This document shows positions 47,329-58,429 of a DNA stretch of 64,000 bases, one piece after another. Made by a program: the position numbers and the translations under genes. How positions within the stretch are numbered: the first letter of the stretch is position 1; the number at the start of each line of letters is the position of its first letter. The notes under the pieces were generated by a model. The model was not told the origin of the DNA, made no database searches, and saw only the letters and a list, made by a program, of their open reading frames with translations. Source of the DNA: Mytilus galloprovincialis (taxonomy: Eukaryota > Mollusca > Bivalvia > Mytilida > Mytilidae); NCBI RefSeq assembly GCF_965363235.1, contig NC_134846.1, positions 59,199,121-59,263,120 of the forward strand. Reading direction: 5' to 3'.

Positions 47329-50138
47329 AGCTCACCTGTCCCGAAGGGACAAGTGAGCTTATGCCATCACTTGGCGTCCGTCGTCCGTCGTCGTCTGTCG
47401 TCGTAAACTATTTCAAGAATCTTCTCCTCTGAAACTACTGGGCCAAATACTTTCAAACTTTAACTGAATGTTCCTTAGGGTATCTTATTTATAAATTGTA
47501 TCCGAAGTTTTGATCTATCAACAAACATGGTCGCCATTGCTAAAAATAGAACATAGGGGTCAAATGCAGTTTTTGGCTTATAACTCATAAACCAAAGCAT
47601 TTAGAGCAAATCTGACAGGGGTAATATTGTTTATCAGGTCAAGATCTATCTGCCCTGAAATTTTCAGATGAATCAGACAACCCGTTGTTGGGTTGCTGCC
47701 CCTGAATTGGTAATTTTAAAGAAATTTTGCTGTTTTTGGTTATTATCTTGAATATTATTATAGAAAGAGATAAACTGTAAACAGGAATAATGTTCAGCAA
47801 AGTAAGATTTACAAATAAGTCAACATGACGGAAATGGTCAGTTGACCCCTTTAGGAGTTATTGCCCTTTATAGTCAATTTTTAACCATTTTTCGTAAATC
47901 TTAGTAATCTTTTACAAAAATCTTCTCTGAAACTACTGGGCCAAATACTTCCAAACTATAATTGAATGTTCCTTAGGGTATCTAGTTTGTAAATTGTATC
48001 CGAAGTTATGATCTATCAACAAACATGGTCGCCATTGCTAAAAATAGAACATAGGGGTCAAATGCAGTTTTTGGCTTATAACTCAAAAACCAAAGCATTT
48101 AGAGCAAATCTAACATGGGGTAATATTGTTTATCAGGTCAAGATCTATCTACCCTGAAATTTTCAGATGAATCAGACAACCTGTTGTTGGGTTGCTGCCC
48201 CTGAATTGGTAATTTTAAGGAAATTTTGCTGTTTTTGGTTATTATCTTGAATATTATTATAGATCGAGATAAACTGTAAACAGGAATAATGTTCAGCAAA
48301 GTAAGATTTACAAATAAGTCAACACTACGGAAATGGTCAGTTGACCCCTTTAGGAGTTATTGCCCTTTATAGTCAATTTTTAACCATTTTTCATAAATCT
48401 TAGTAATCTTTTACAAAAATCTTCTCCTCTGAAACTACTGGGCCAAATACTTCCAAACTTTAACTGAATGTTCCTTAGGGTATCTAGTTTGTAAATTGTA
48501 TCAGAAGTTGTGATCTAATATGAGGCAGGCATTACCTGTAAATGGGGACGAAGTCTGTATGAATTATTTTTTTGTAACTTAAATATTTGTTTTAAAAAAA
48601 AGAAACGGAAATACCGTAACGTTTCCGATTTTGGTTCTGTTGTTAGGGATTTAGTTGTGACGTTATTTAAATTATGACGTCATATGCAATGTAAACAAAG
48701 AAACGCTATCATCAGGTAACGTTTTTTCATATCAAGGAATTATTAAAAATGAAATTGGTATTGCGCGTTCCTTCCTATTTTATACTAGACTGATAAATAT
48801 ATATTTTACTCAAAGTTTCATACAAACAAGACCAGAAAAAGGAAGTACATTGTACATTTCTGCGCAGGTCCGGGATTTCAAAACACGACAAAAAAAAATT
48901 GAACGATTTTGAGTTCATTAGTACAATGAAAAATTCGGGAAATTTTCCCGTATTTTTTTTTTATTGAATTTTCTACCGTTATTAGGGACTCCGTCCCCAT
49001 ATCAACAAACATGGTCGCCATTGCTAAAAATAGAACATAAGGGTCAAATGCAGTTTTTGGCTTATAACTCAAAAACCAAAGCATTTAGAGCAAATCTGAC
49101 ATGGGATGTTATTGTTTATCAGGTCAAGATCTATCTGCCCTGAAATTTTCAGATGAATCAGACAACCTGTTGTTGGGTTACTGCCCCTGAATTTGTAATT
49201 TTAAAGAAACTTTGCTGTTTTTGGTTATTATCTTGAATATTATTTTAGATAGAGATAAACTGTAAACAGCAATAATGCTCAGCAAAGTAAGATTTACAAA
49301 TAAGTCAACATGACGGAAATGGTCAGTTGACCCCTTTAGGAGTTATAGCCCTTCATAGTCAATTTTTAACCATTTTTCGTAAATCTTAGTAATCTTTTAC
49401 AAAAATCTTCTCCTCTGAAACTACTGGGCCAAATACTTCCAAACTTTAACTGAATCTAGTTTGTAAATTGTATCCGAAGTTATGATCTATCAACAAACAT
49501 GGTCGCCATTGCTAAAAATAGAACATAGGGGTCAAATGCAGTTTTTGGCTTATTACTCAAAAACCAAAGCATTTAGAGCAAATCTGAGGTAGGTAATATT
49601 GTTTATCAGGTCAAGATCTATCTGCCCTGAAATTTTCAGATGAATCAGACAACCTGTTGTTGGGTTGCTGCCCCTTGAATATAATTATAGATAGAAATAA
49701 ACTGTAAACAGCAATAATGTTCAGCAAAGCAAGATCTTCAATTAAGTCAAATTGACCAAAATTGTCAATTGACCCCTTCAGGAGTTATTGCCCTTTAAAG
49801 ACTTTTTTCACAATTTGTTCATCATGTTGATTTACTTTAAAAAATCTTCTCCTTTGAAACTGCTGTATCAATTTCAGCCAAACTTCATTGAACTTAGGCT
49901 AAATGAGTTTCAGAGTATCTAGTATAAATTTTATATTTTATTTCCTTGTATGTCAAGAAACATAGCTCCTATGGCTAAAATAGAACATAGGAGAAAATGA
50001 TTATTTTTTTTTGGCTTTTGAAGAAAATAGGACGATCCAAAAACATTTAAATAAATTGAAAAGCCAAAATAATCATTGATGAGAGATTTAACCAAAAGAA
50101 TTAAGGTGAGCGATTCAGGCTCTTGAGAGCCTCTTGTT
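47329..50138. mobile_element. CTCACC-ended element with 498-bp tandem units, copy 2
   Basis: Begins with a hairpin of AGCTCAC and GTGAGCT around TGTCCCGAAGGGACA, then a GTCCGTCGTC run. Ends with AAGGTGAGCG and an AGGCTC/GAGCCT hairpin. Units containing AACATGGTCGCCATTGC recur at about 47523, 48021, 49008 and 49495. Opposite orientation to copy 1 and interrupted at 48519. Confidence 0.7.
48519..48992. mobile_element. Element of about 475 bp nested in copy 2, TA target
   Basis: Interrupts the unit exactly between GATCTA and TCAACAAAC; the TA at the junction is present on both sides. Near the ends are ATGGGGACG and its inverse CGTCCCCAT. No coding sequence. Class unclear; TA duplication is compatible with Tc1/mariner-like MITEs. 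Confidence 0.6.
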
Positions 50139-50575
50139 TTATAAGTTAACCCTGATTTTTTTTAACATAAATCTGTTTCTCAGATACTATAAGCAATAAG
50201 CTAACAATATTTTCTGTATGGTATGATTTTCCAAAGCCAGAACCTGCCATCCAGTGGTTTTTGCTGGTCACAGTTTGCCATATATATGTATCTTTTTTAT
50301 ACATGTATTGTATAAATGTAGACATTCGTTTTCTCTTTTTATTTTATTCACATTTAGTCACCAGGAGAATTTAAAGTGGGTTTGATGATTTCCTAAATTG
50401 GATATCTGCTTATTTAAAATAAGATTTCTAAATCTGATTTGATTTTTTTTCAGTTGTTTTTGTCACAATATATAAAAAGGACTAGAAAGAACTTACCATG
50501 ACTGGACACAGTTCCCTCATAAAAGTAAGAAAATTAATGTTTGCTCCACTTTACTATTAACTATGAATTTATTAT

Positions 50576-51208
50576 TATACCCCCGCTTTAAAAAAGGGGG
50601 GGTATACTGTTTTACCTCTTGTCTGTCTGTCCGTCCGTCAGTCAGTCCGTCCCATGAAACTTTCGTCACATTTTTCTCAGGAACTACACATCCACCCTTT
50701 CTGTAATTTGGTATCAACATTTATATATGTCAGCCATACCGTGTGATGCGTTTTCAGATTCATCACTTGACAACTTCCTGTTTACCGAACACTTGTCTGA
50801 TTTTACACATGATAGCCAAGTTCAAAATTTTCGTCACATTTTTCTCAGGAACTTCAATACAAGGATTTCTGAAATTTGGTTTCAGGATTTATATAAGTCA
50901 GCTATACCGTGTGATGCGTTTTCAGATTCATCACTCGACAACTTCCTGTTTACCGAACACTTGTATGATTTTACACATGATAACCAAGTTGAAAATTTTC
51001 GTCACATTTTTCTCAGGAACTACAATACAAGGATTTCTGAAATTTGGTTTCAGGATTTATATAAGTCAGCTATACCGTGTGATGCGTTTTCAGATTCATC
51101 ACTCGACAACTTCCTGTTTACCGAACACTTGCATATTTTTACACTATTAATATTATCCACTTGCGGCGGGGGTATCATCAGTGAGCAGTAGCTCGCAGTT
51201 TCACTTGT
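50576..51208 (+). mobile_element. Pearl/Helentron-like element, copy C (633 bp)
   Basis: Plus-strand orientation of the same family as 20899 and 31835: TATACCCCCGC hairpin end, short CTGTCCGT run, three 168-bp units, and an ACTTGT end. Confidence 0.75.
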
Positions 51209-51689
51209 TTAGTAATGATGACAATGTTTTTATTAATGCCAAAAATGCAACAGTATCAGGTTTGAAATTATAAAATCTTGCATTCTTAATTACATCTCAG
51301 TTTGTCAACTATTTTGTTACCCTACCCACTAGTTGGTCCAGCTTCTTCAAATTAATGAGGAATGTAGCTGACCATCAGATTGTCTTTTTCTGTATTTTAT
51401 GCAGAGAGGTGAGACATACCGTATATCTGTGTAAATAGTTTATTTAAAATTGAAATTTAGTATTTTTAATGAAAATGATGAAATTGATGTATATTTTAGT
51501 ATATTTAACCATTGATCAATGTACAATAAAAAATATTAGAAACTGTTTATTTGCGTGTGAATGAGATAAATTTTGAACTATTAGTAAATGAGAGTCATTA
51601 TCTTCCTAGGTTTTATATCTTTAATAATAAGGATGACTGATACCTGAAATGTATATATACACAGTACATAAGTAAATGATTAGTTATCT

Positions 51690-52420
51690 CCTCCCCTGGG
51701 GACAAGTTTTTTTGGATACGAAAAAAAACTTAAACAAATAAAGTCGTCTATTAGACAATAAATGTTCAGGAATGTTCTGTTACAGTCTTCCGGACACGAA
51801 CAAGATTAAACGTATGGTGTCCTTTCACAATTTTAAAAGCAAAGTCTCTAGATTCACTGATCAATGTCTATGCATAATTCATTTATCAGATCCTGATTCA
51901 TCAATGTTATGTTCTGTTGTGTTGCGGCGGCTTGGTCTTCGTGGTGTCAATAGTTCCTTGTCTCCAGCTTTATTATGTGGCTGAAGACGGGATAGAGCAC
52001 TTGGTATTCTAGACATAGAAGGTACATCTGGTTCAGGGGTGTGGTGGAATGACTGGTCCAAATCTATTTGTGTAGGCTGTTGAATTGTCTGAGTCGCCTG
52101 TTTTTGAGTGGGGACTATAATTGGTGTCTCATTCAATGCAGCTGGTTGACTTAAGATTCTTGTTGGTGATAAAGACACTGGAATCTTGGGCACTTGTGGC
52201 TGTGTCGTCTTGGATGTAGTTGGAGAGCTCAAGATCACTTCTTGATGTTGAACTGCAGTAGGTGCCATCAAAGTACCTTGTGTTTGGTTGGTTTGAAAAG
52301 GAGTGAACTTTCAAAGGTGTTGGCGGTTGCGGATAGTTACTCGGCCTGTGCCATCTACACGTATAACATACTGGTGGTATTATCATCAGGGAAAAAACGG
52401 AGTTTATTAGATATGCAGAT
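51690..52420 (-). mobile_element. Fossil LTR retroelement, Ty3/gypsy-like pol tail
   Basis: The minus strand shows short stretches like the region after integrase in Ty3/gypsy pol, followed by a proline/serine-rich tail and a purine-rich run near 51690 like a polypurine tract. It looks broken, with a few breaks; no LTR pair is seen. Family call is tentative. Confidence 0.4.
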
Positions 52421-52545
52421 GTTTTAGGAGGAAAACTAGATGTCAAGACATTTAGGACATAAATTAACACTTGAAAATTCAATAATAGTTCTTTTGAAAT
52501 TTGGCTCAATGCCTTAAATTTATTTTACAACTATTTAAAATGATA

Positions 52546-53649
52546 TCTATACTATTAAACGAGAAGACCTCATTTTGGGTGTCGCTTCTCCTCCTTCCAC
52601 AATAAATTAATCATCATGCCTCTGTGTCCTATAGGTAACATGTATAGTCGCATTTGTCATCCATTCTTATGATCATTCAGTTGGGGTTATTTTGGGATAA
52701 AAACGAAAAAGAACGCGTCCGGATATTTTCCCGTCATTGGACAAAACTTTAAGTCAGATTAGACTTCCGGTTTGTGTTTTTCTGTACTTTGAACATGCAA
52801 AGACTATGAATAAAGTATATAAATTTGCTTTCTGCTGTCATTTTGAGTTCTAGCATGTATCATCCTTGCTTAACGTGTTTCAGTTTGGGATATTTTGGGA
52901 GGAAAACGAAAATAAATAATATTTGCTATTTAGTTTACAGTGGCGGATCCATAACTTTTCATAAGGGAGGGGGGCACTGACTGACCTAAAAGGGAGGGGG
53001 GTGGGCGTTCATCTCATGCTTCAGTGATTCCCCATATAATCAACAAAAATTTTTCAACGCCCCCCCCCCCTGGGATTCACCTATGGGTTACTATCAACGG
53101 CGGTCACTGCGGATATATATCTGTATACATACATTTACTATGAATAACTGTATTTGTTATAATTTACTATAAATTCCAATGGTTATCTTTGGGGGGGGGG
53201 GGGGCTCTTTACTATTCATGGCGTTCACTGATGTAAATATATATATGTAAGTACCTTTGACTTTTGATACCTCTCCTGAAATTCTCTGTATAGTAATTAA
53301 AGTATATATGCATGTTCATAGAGTACAAAAAAACAGAAGGTATAAAAATCGGTATTTGAAAAATAGGGGGAGGGCAAAAAAATGTGCCCAGTCCCTAAGT
53401 ACCTTTGACTTTTGATACCTCTCCTGAAATTCTCTGTATAGTAATTAAAGTATATATGCATGTTCATAGATTACAGAAAAACAGAAGGTATAAAAATCGG
53501 TATTTGGAAAATAGGGGGAGGGCAAAAAATGTGCCCAGTCCCTAAGTACCTTTGTCTTTTGATATCTCTCCTGAAATTCTCCAGTCAGTATATTTTTTTT
53601 ACAGTTTACATACGCTTTATTTCCCCGCGATTTTGCGGGTGTGTTCTAG
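52546..53649 (+). mobile_element. Non-autonomous Helitron (1104 bp)
   Basis: Begins TCTATACTATTAAACGAG and ends CTAG. A CCCGC/GCGGG hairpin (53624-53639) lies ten bases before the 3' terminus. It sits between A (52545) and T (53650), the canonical AT target without duplication. Inside are two and a half repeats of about 147 bp beginning GTACCTTTGACTTTTGATA (53251, 53399, 53545) and G-rich low-complexity runs. No Rep/helicase. Confidence 0.85.
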
Positions 53650-54132
53650 TATTTTTTTAATTTTGAAAATCTTAAAAGGACACTCCTGGCAGGATTGTTA
53701 ATATGCAAATAAAAACTATTGCTTATTAAAAAATTGTATTTTGCAATTGACTTGATATCAATTTAGAAAATCACCTTCTAGTAATCTCTGTTAAAGGGGC
53801 ACTAGCTATGGGATATATAAAAAATCTAACATATTATTATTTTTGCTCAATTATTAATGAAATGCAATTAGTGAAATAATAATTCGCTTTTATCAGCCAG
53901 TATTTGACAGCTAGTGGCCTTTAAGGGTGCCGTTTGGCTTTCAAAATAACAACTACTACATGTATTGTCTTTCTTGTTGTGTTGACATATATATTTTTGA
54001 ATTTCCAATATCAGCCTGAATTCAGCTGTTTGTCTTATTGAATGATCTTACTACCCCTTGCAGAATGGTCTGATGAAGAATCAGTAACTGGTTACCTTAA
54101 ATATTACATCAAGTTCATTGTGTCTTTATTTT

Positions 54133-56490
54133 TTTATGCCCCCTAATTAACACTTTAACCATTTTAGAGTTGTTTCCCTTGATCAATAAAAAAAATGCTG
54201 AATTTTTAGTTTCCGTTAACCTACTTTAGTTTGCCTCAACCAAAAATTATGAAACTTATTCACAATGCTTATTACCACAAAACACAGATCAAGTGTGAAT
54301 TTTGGTGACATCACTTTAACTGTTCTAGAATTATGACCCTTCATAAATAAAAAAATTCTTTTTTTATACGACCGCAAAAACTGAAAATTTTTTGGTTTTG
54401 GTATCACATTGGCGTCGTCAACTTCGTCGTCGTCGTCCGAATACTTTTAGTTTTCACACTCTAACTTTAGTAAAAGTGAATAGAAATCTATGAAATTTTA
54501 ACACAAGGTTTATGACCACAAAAGGAAGGTTGGGATTGATTTTGGGAGTTTTGGTCCCAACATTTTAGGAATTAGGGACCAAAAAGGACCCAAATAAGCA
54601 TTTTCTTGGTTTTCGCACTATAACTTAAGTTTAAGTAAATAGAAATCTATGAAATTTTGACACAAGGTTTATGACCACAAAAGAAAGGTTGGGATTGGTT
54701 TTGGGAGTTTTGGTCCCAACAGTTTAGGAATTAGGGGCCAAAAAAGGGCCCAAATAAGCATTATTCTTGGTTTTTAGCACAATAACTTTAGTATAAGTAA
54801 ATAGAAATAAATGAAATTTAAACACAAGGTTTATGACCACAAAAGGAAGGTTGGGATTGATTTTGGGAGTTGTGGTCCCAACAGTTTAGGAATTAGGGGC
54901 CAAAAAGGGGCCCAAATAAGCATTATTCTTGGTTTTCACACCATAACTTTAGTATAAGTAAATAGAAATCTATAAAATTTAAACACAAGGTTTATGACCA
55001 TAAAAGGAAGGTTGGGTTTGATTTTTGGAGTTAAGGTCCCAACAGTTTAGGAATAAGGGGCCCAAAGTGTCCAAAATTGAACTTTGTTTGATTTCATCAA
55101 AAATTGAATAATTGGGGTTCTTTGATATGCCGAATCTAACTGTGTATGTAGATTCCTAATTTTTGGTCCCGTTTTCAAATTTGTCTACATTAAGGTCCAA
55201 AGGGTCTAAATTAAACTTAGTTTGATTTTAACAAAAAATGAATCCTTGGGGTTCTTTGATATGCTGAATCTAAAAATGTATTTAGATTTTTGATTATTTG
55301 CCCAGTTTTCAAGTTGGTCCAAATCGGGGTCCAAAATTAAACTTTGTTTGATTTCATCAAAAATTGAATAATTGGGGTTCTTTGATATGCCAAATCTAAC
55401 TGTGTATGTAAATTCTTAATTTTTGGTCCCGTTTTCAAATTGGTCTACATTAAAGTCCAAAGGGTCCAAAATTAAACTAAGTTTGATTTTAACAAAAATT
55501 GAATTCTTGGGCTTTTTTGATATGCTGAATCTAAACATGTACTTAGATTTTTGATTATGGGCCCAGTTTTCAAGTTGGTTCAAATCAGGATCCAAAATTA
55601 TTACATTAAGTATTGTGCAATAGCAAGAAATTTTCAATTGCACAGTATTCAGCAATAGCAAGAAATCTTCAATTGCACAGTATTGTGCAATAGCAAGAAA
55701 TTTTCAATTGCACAGTATTGCGCAATAGCAAGAAATCTTCAATTGCACAGTATTGTGCAATAGCAAATATTTTCAATTGCACAATATTGTGCAATAGCAA
55801 GAAATTTTCAATTGGAGTTATCTTTCTTTGTCCAGAATAGTAGTTGAATCAACTTAAATCATTGTTTTATACAATATCCAATGTATATTCACTTTTACTA
55901 CCAACTGATAAATTAAAACAATCTTTACCATTCAGTGATAACAAGCACTTTATTTTACATTTTAATATTTTATGATGTATTTAAATGAGTAGTTATTGTT
56001 GCAAATGGGGAGGGGGGGAGGGGGGTTAAATTTTTCTCATTTCAGATTTCATAAATAAAAAGAAAATTTCTTCAAACATTTTTTTGAGAGGATTAATATT
56101 CAACAGCATAGTGAATTGCTCAAAGGCAAAAATATTTTAAGTTCATTAGACCACATTCATTCTGTGTCAAAAAACCTATGCTGTGTCAACTATTTAATCA
56201 CAATCCCAATTTAGAGCTGAATCCAGCTTGAATGTTGTGTCCATACTTGCCCCAACCGTTCTGTGTTCAACCTCTGCGGTCATATAAATCTGTGCCCTGC
56301 AGAGCATCTGTTTTTGTTTTTTTTTTTCATTCTCTAACTTTAATTTGTCTAAACCAAATGTCATGAACTTTCTACACCATACTTATTACCACAAAATTTA
56401 GATCAAGAAATAATTAGAGTAGTATCACTTTAACCGTTCATCAGTTGTGTCCCTTTGTAACTTTATATGATATGCAAGCTGGGGCATACA
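54133..56490. mobile_element. TATGCCCC-ended element split by another element
   Basis: Left part (54133-54360) starts TTATGCCCC. Right part (56312-56490) ends GGGGCATACA. The two share a unit with ATTACCACAAAA, then AGATCAAG, then ATCACTTTAAC, which shows they were tandem units of one element before the insertion. Confidence 0.6.
54362..56311 (+). mobile_element. ATACGACCGC-ended satellite-rich element, copy 1
   Basis: Ends TTTATACGACCGC and GCGGTCATATAAA are inverted. Inside are three tandem arrays. About four units of 140-145 bp carry GGTTTATGACCACAAAAG (54500-55060). Two units of about 245 bp follow (55070-55600). About six units of 32 bp with AATAGCAAGAAATTTTCAA lie at 55617-55815. No coding capacity. 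Remembered as very abundant in Mytilus; class unknown. Confidence 0.65.
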
Positions 56491-56806
56491 CATTCCCCAT
56501 TTATTTAATGAAAATTTAGTCATAACTAAACAAATAAATTAAACATAGAATCTTACTGATGGCAGTTTATTATTTGGATTTTAGATCAAGAACTGCTAGA
56601 TGTAAATATAAAAAACATAAATTGTAATGAAATAATTTGGAAGCACTGATCCTTCCATAATGTTTGGCTTGCAGTTGCTTGGTAGATACACATTCTGATT
56701 AATAGGTAAAACTTTCAGTGTAAAGAAAATGAAACAAAAATTATGTAGATCATTGTATTTAATATATACTGTAAACTGCTGTAAACTTTAAAACATTTTA
56801 TCATTG

Positions 56807-56982
56807 CAGCGGTAGATCCAGCCTTATTTAAAAAGGGGTTCCTAACCCAGGAGAAAAGAGGGGTGTTTCAAACTATATGTCCCCATTCAAATGCATTAAT
56901 CGACCAAAAAAAAAAGACTATTAAAACACCCATAGACAGTACCCCACCCCCTCCCCCACCCCTCCCCTTGTATCCACCACTG
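56807..56982. mobile_element. Small hAT-like MITE (176 bp)
   Basis: CAGCGGTAGATCCAG and the inverse of CTTGTATCCACCACTG form imperfect inverted ends like those of CAGTGGCGGATCCA-type hAT MITEs. No clear 8-bp duplication. The CAGTGGCGGATCC end also appears once at 52940 inside the Helitron. Confidence 0.45.
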
Positions 56983-57340
56983 CATGGAATTTCAACTAAT
57001 TCCCTGCAACTAGTAACTGTTGGAGTTTTCTCTGCACTTGTGCTACACACTTTAAATTTAAAAGGGGATAATGCACAATTTCGGGTAATTTCTATTTCTG
57101 AAGAATAACATTAGATGGGACAATATCCCTAATGCGCCTTGAAATAAGGAACTCAAAAGTCATGTGTAAACAAAAAATCTCTGTGTAGTGATATTTGACA
57201 CATTTCTATGATAAACAAATGACTGAGCTGAACCATTTGTGTTAATTTAGAAAGTAGGGGAACACAGAATAAATGTGTAAAAACTATGGAGCTATTAAAT
57301 GTGTTCAAAGTATTAAATTTTCAAATAATGTATTGTGTTA

Positions 57341-58425
57341 ACAAGAGTGCACACGCTGAAATGTCTCGCCTTCTATACTAATCATTGATTTTATATTGAT
57401 AGTCCTAAGTATAAAGCTTAGTTTTATTACAACTGTCTCATAAACTTAACATTAACCAAGATAACTAAACAAAGACCAATGAACCTTGAAAATGAGGTCA
57501 AGGTCAGATGAACCATGCCAGGCAGACATGTACAGCTAACAATGCTTCTATACAACATATATAGTTGACCCATTACTTATAGTTTAAGAAAAATAGACCA
57601 AAACACAAAAACTCAACACTGTGCAATGAACCGTGAAAATGAGGTCACCGTCAAATAAAACCTGCGCGACTGACATAAAGATCATAAAATATTTCCATAC
57701 ACCAAATATAGTTGACCTATGGCATACAGTATTAGATAAAAAGACCAAAACTCAAAAACTTAACTTTGACCACTGAACCATGAAAATGAGGTCAAGGTCA
57801 CATGACATCTGCCCGCTAGACATGTACACCTTACCATCATTCCATACAACAAATATAGTAGACCTATTGCATATAGTATGAGAAAAACAGACCAAAACAC
57901 AAAAATTTAACTATAACCACTGAACCATGAAAATGAGGTCAAGGTCAGATGACACCTGCCAGTTGGACATGTACACCTTACAGTCCTTCCATACACCGAA
58001 TATACTAGCCCTATTGCTTATAGTATCTGAGATATGGACTTGACCACCAAAACTTAACCTTGATCATTGATCCATGAAATTAGGTCGAGGTCAAGTGAAA
58101 ACTGTCTGACAGATATGAGGACCTTGCAAGGTACGCACATACCAAATATAGTTATCCTATTACTTATAATAAGAGAGAATTCAACATTACAAAAAAATTG
58201 AACTTTTTTTCAAGTGGTCACTGAACCATGAAAATGAGGTCAAGGACATTGGACATGTGACTGACGGAAACTTTGTAACATGAAGCATCTATATACAAAG
58301 TATGGAGCATCCAGGTCTTCCACCTTCTGAAATATAAAGCTTTTAAGAAGTGAGCTAACACCGCCGCCGCCTGATCACTATCCCTATGTCGAGCTTTCTG
58401 CAACAAAAGTTGCAGGCTCGACAAA
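57341..58425 (+). mobile_element. Dispersed element of about 140-150-bp units with 3' hairpin
   Basis: Starts GTGCACACGCTGAAATG and contains about six units with CCATGAAAATGAGGTCAAGG. It ends in a strong two-step hairpin (58388-58422): GTCGAGC/GCTCGAC enclosing CTGCAAC-AAAA-GTTGCAG. The end hairpin recalls rolling-circle elements. No coding capacity. Confidence 0.65.
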
Positions 58426-58429
58426 AATG

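Noticed and set aside
51879-52271. 130-codon minus-strand frame as a host gene
   Set aside because: Pro/Ser-rich tail next to retroelement-like sequence; better explained as part of an LTR-retroelement fossil.
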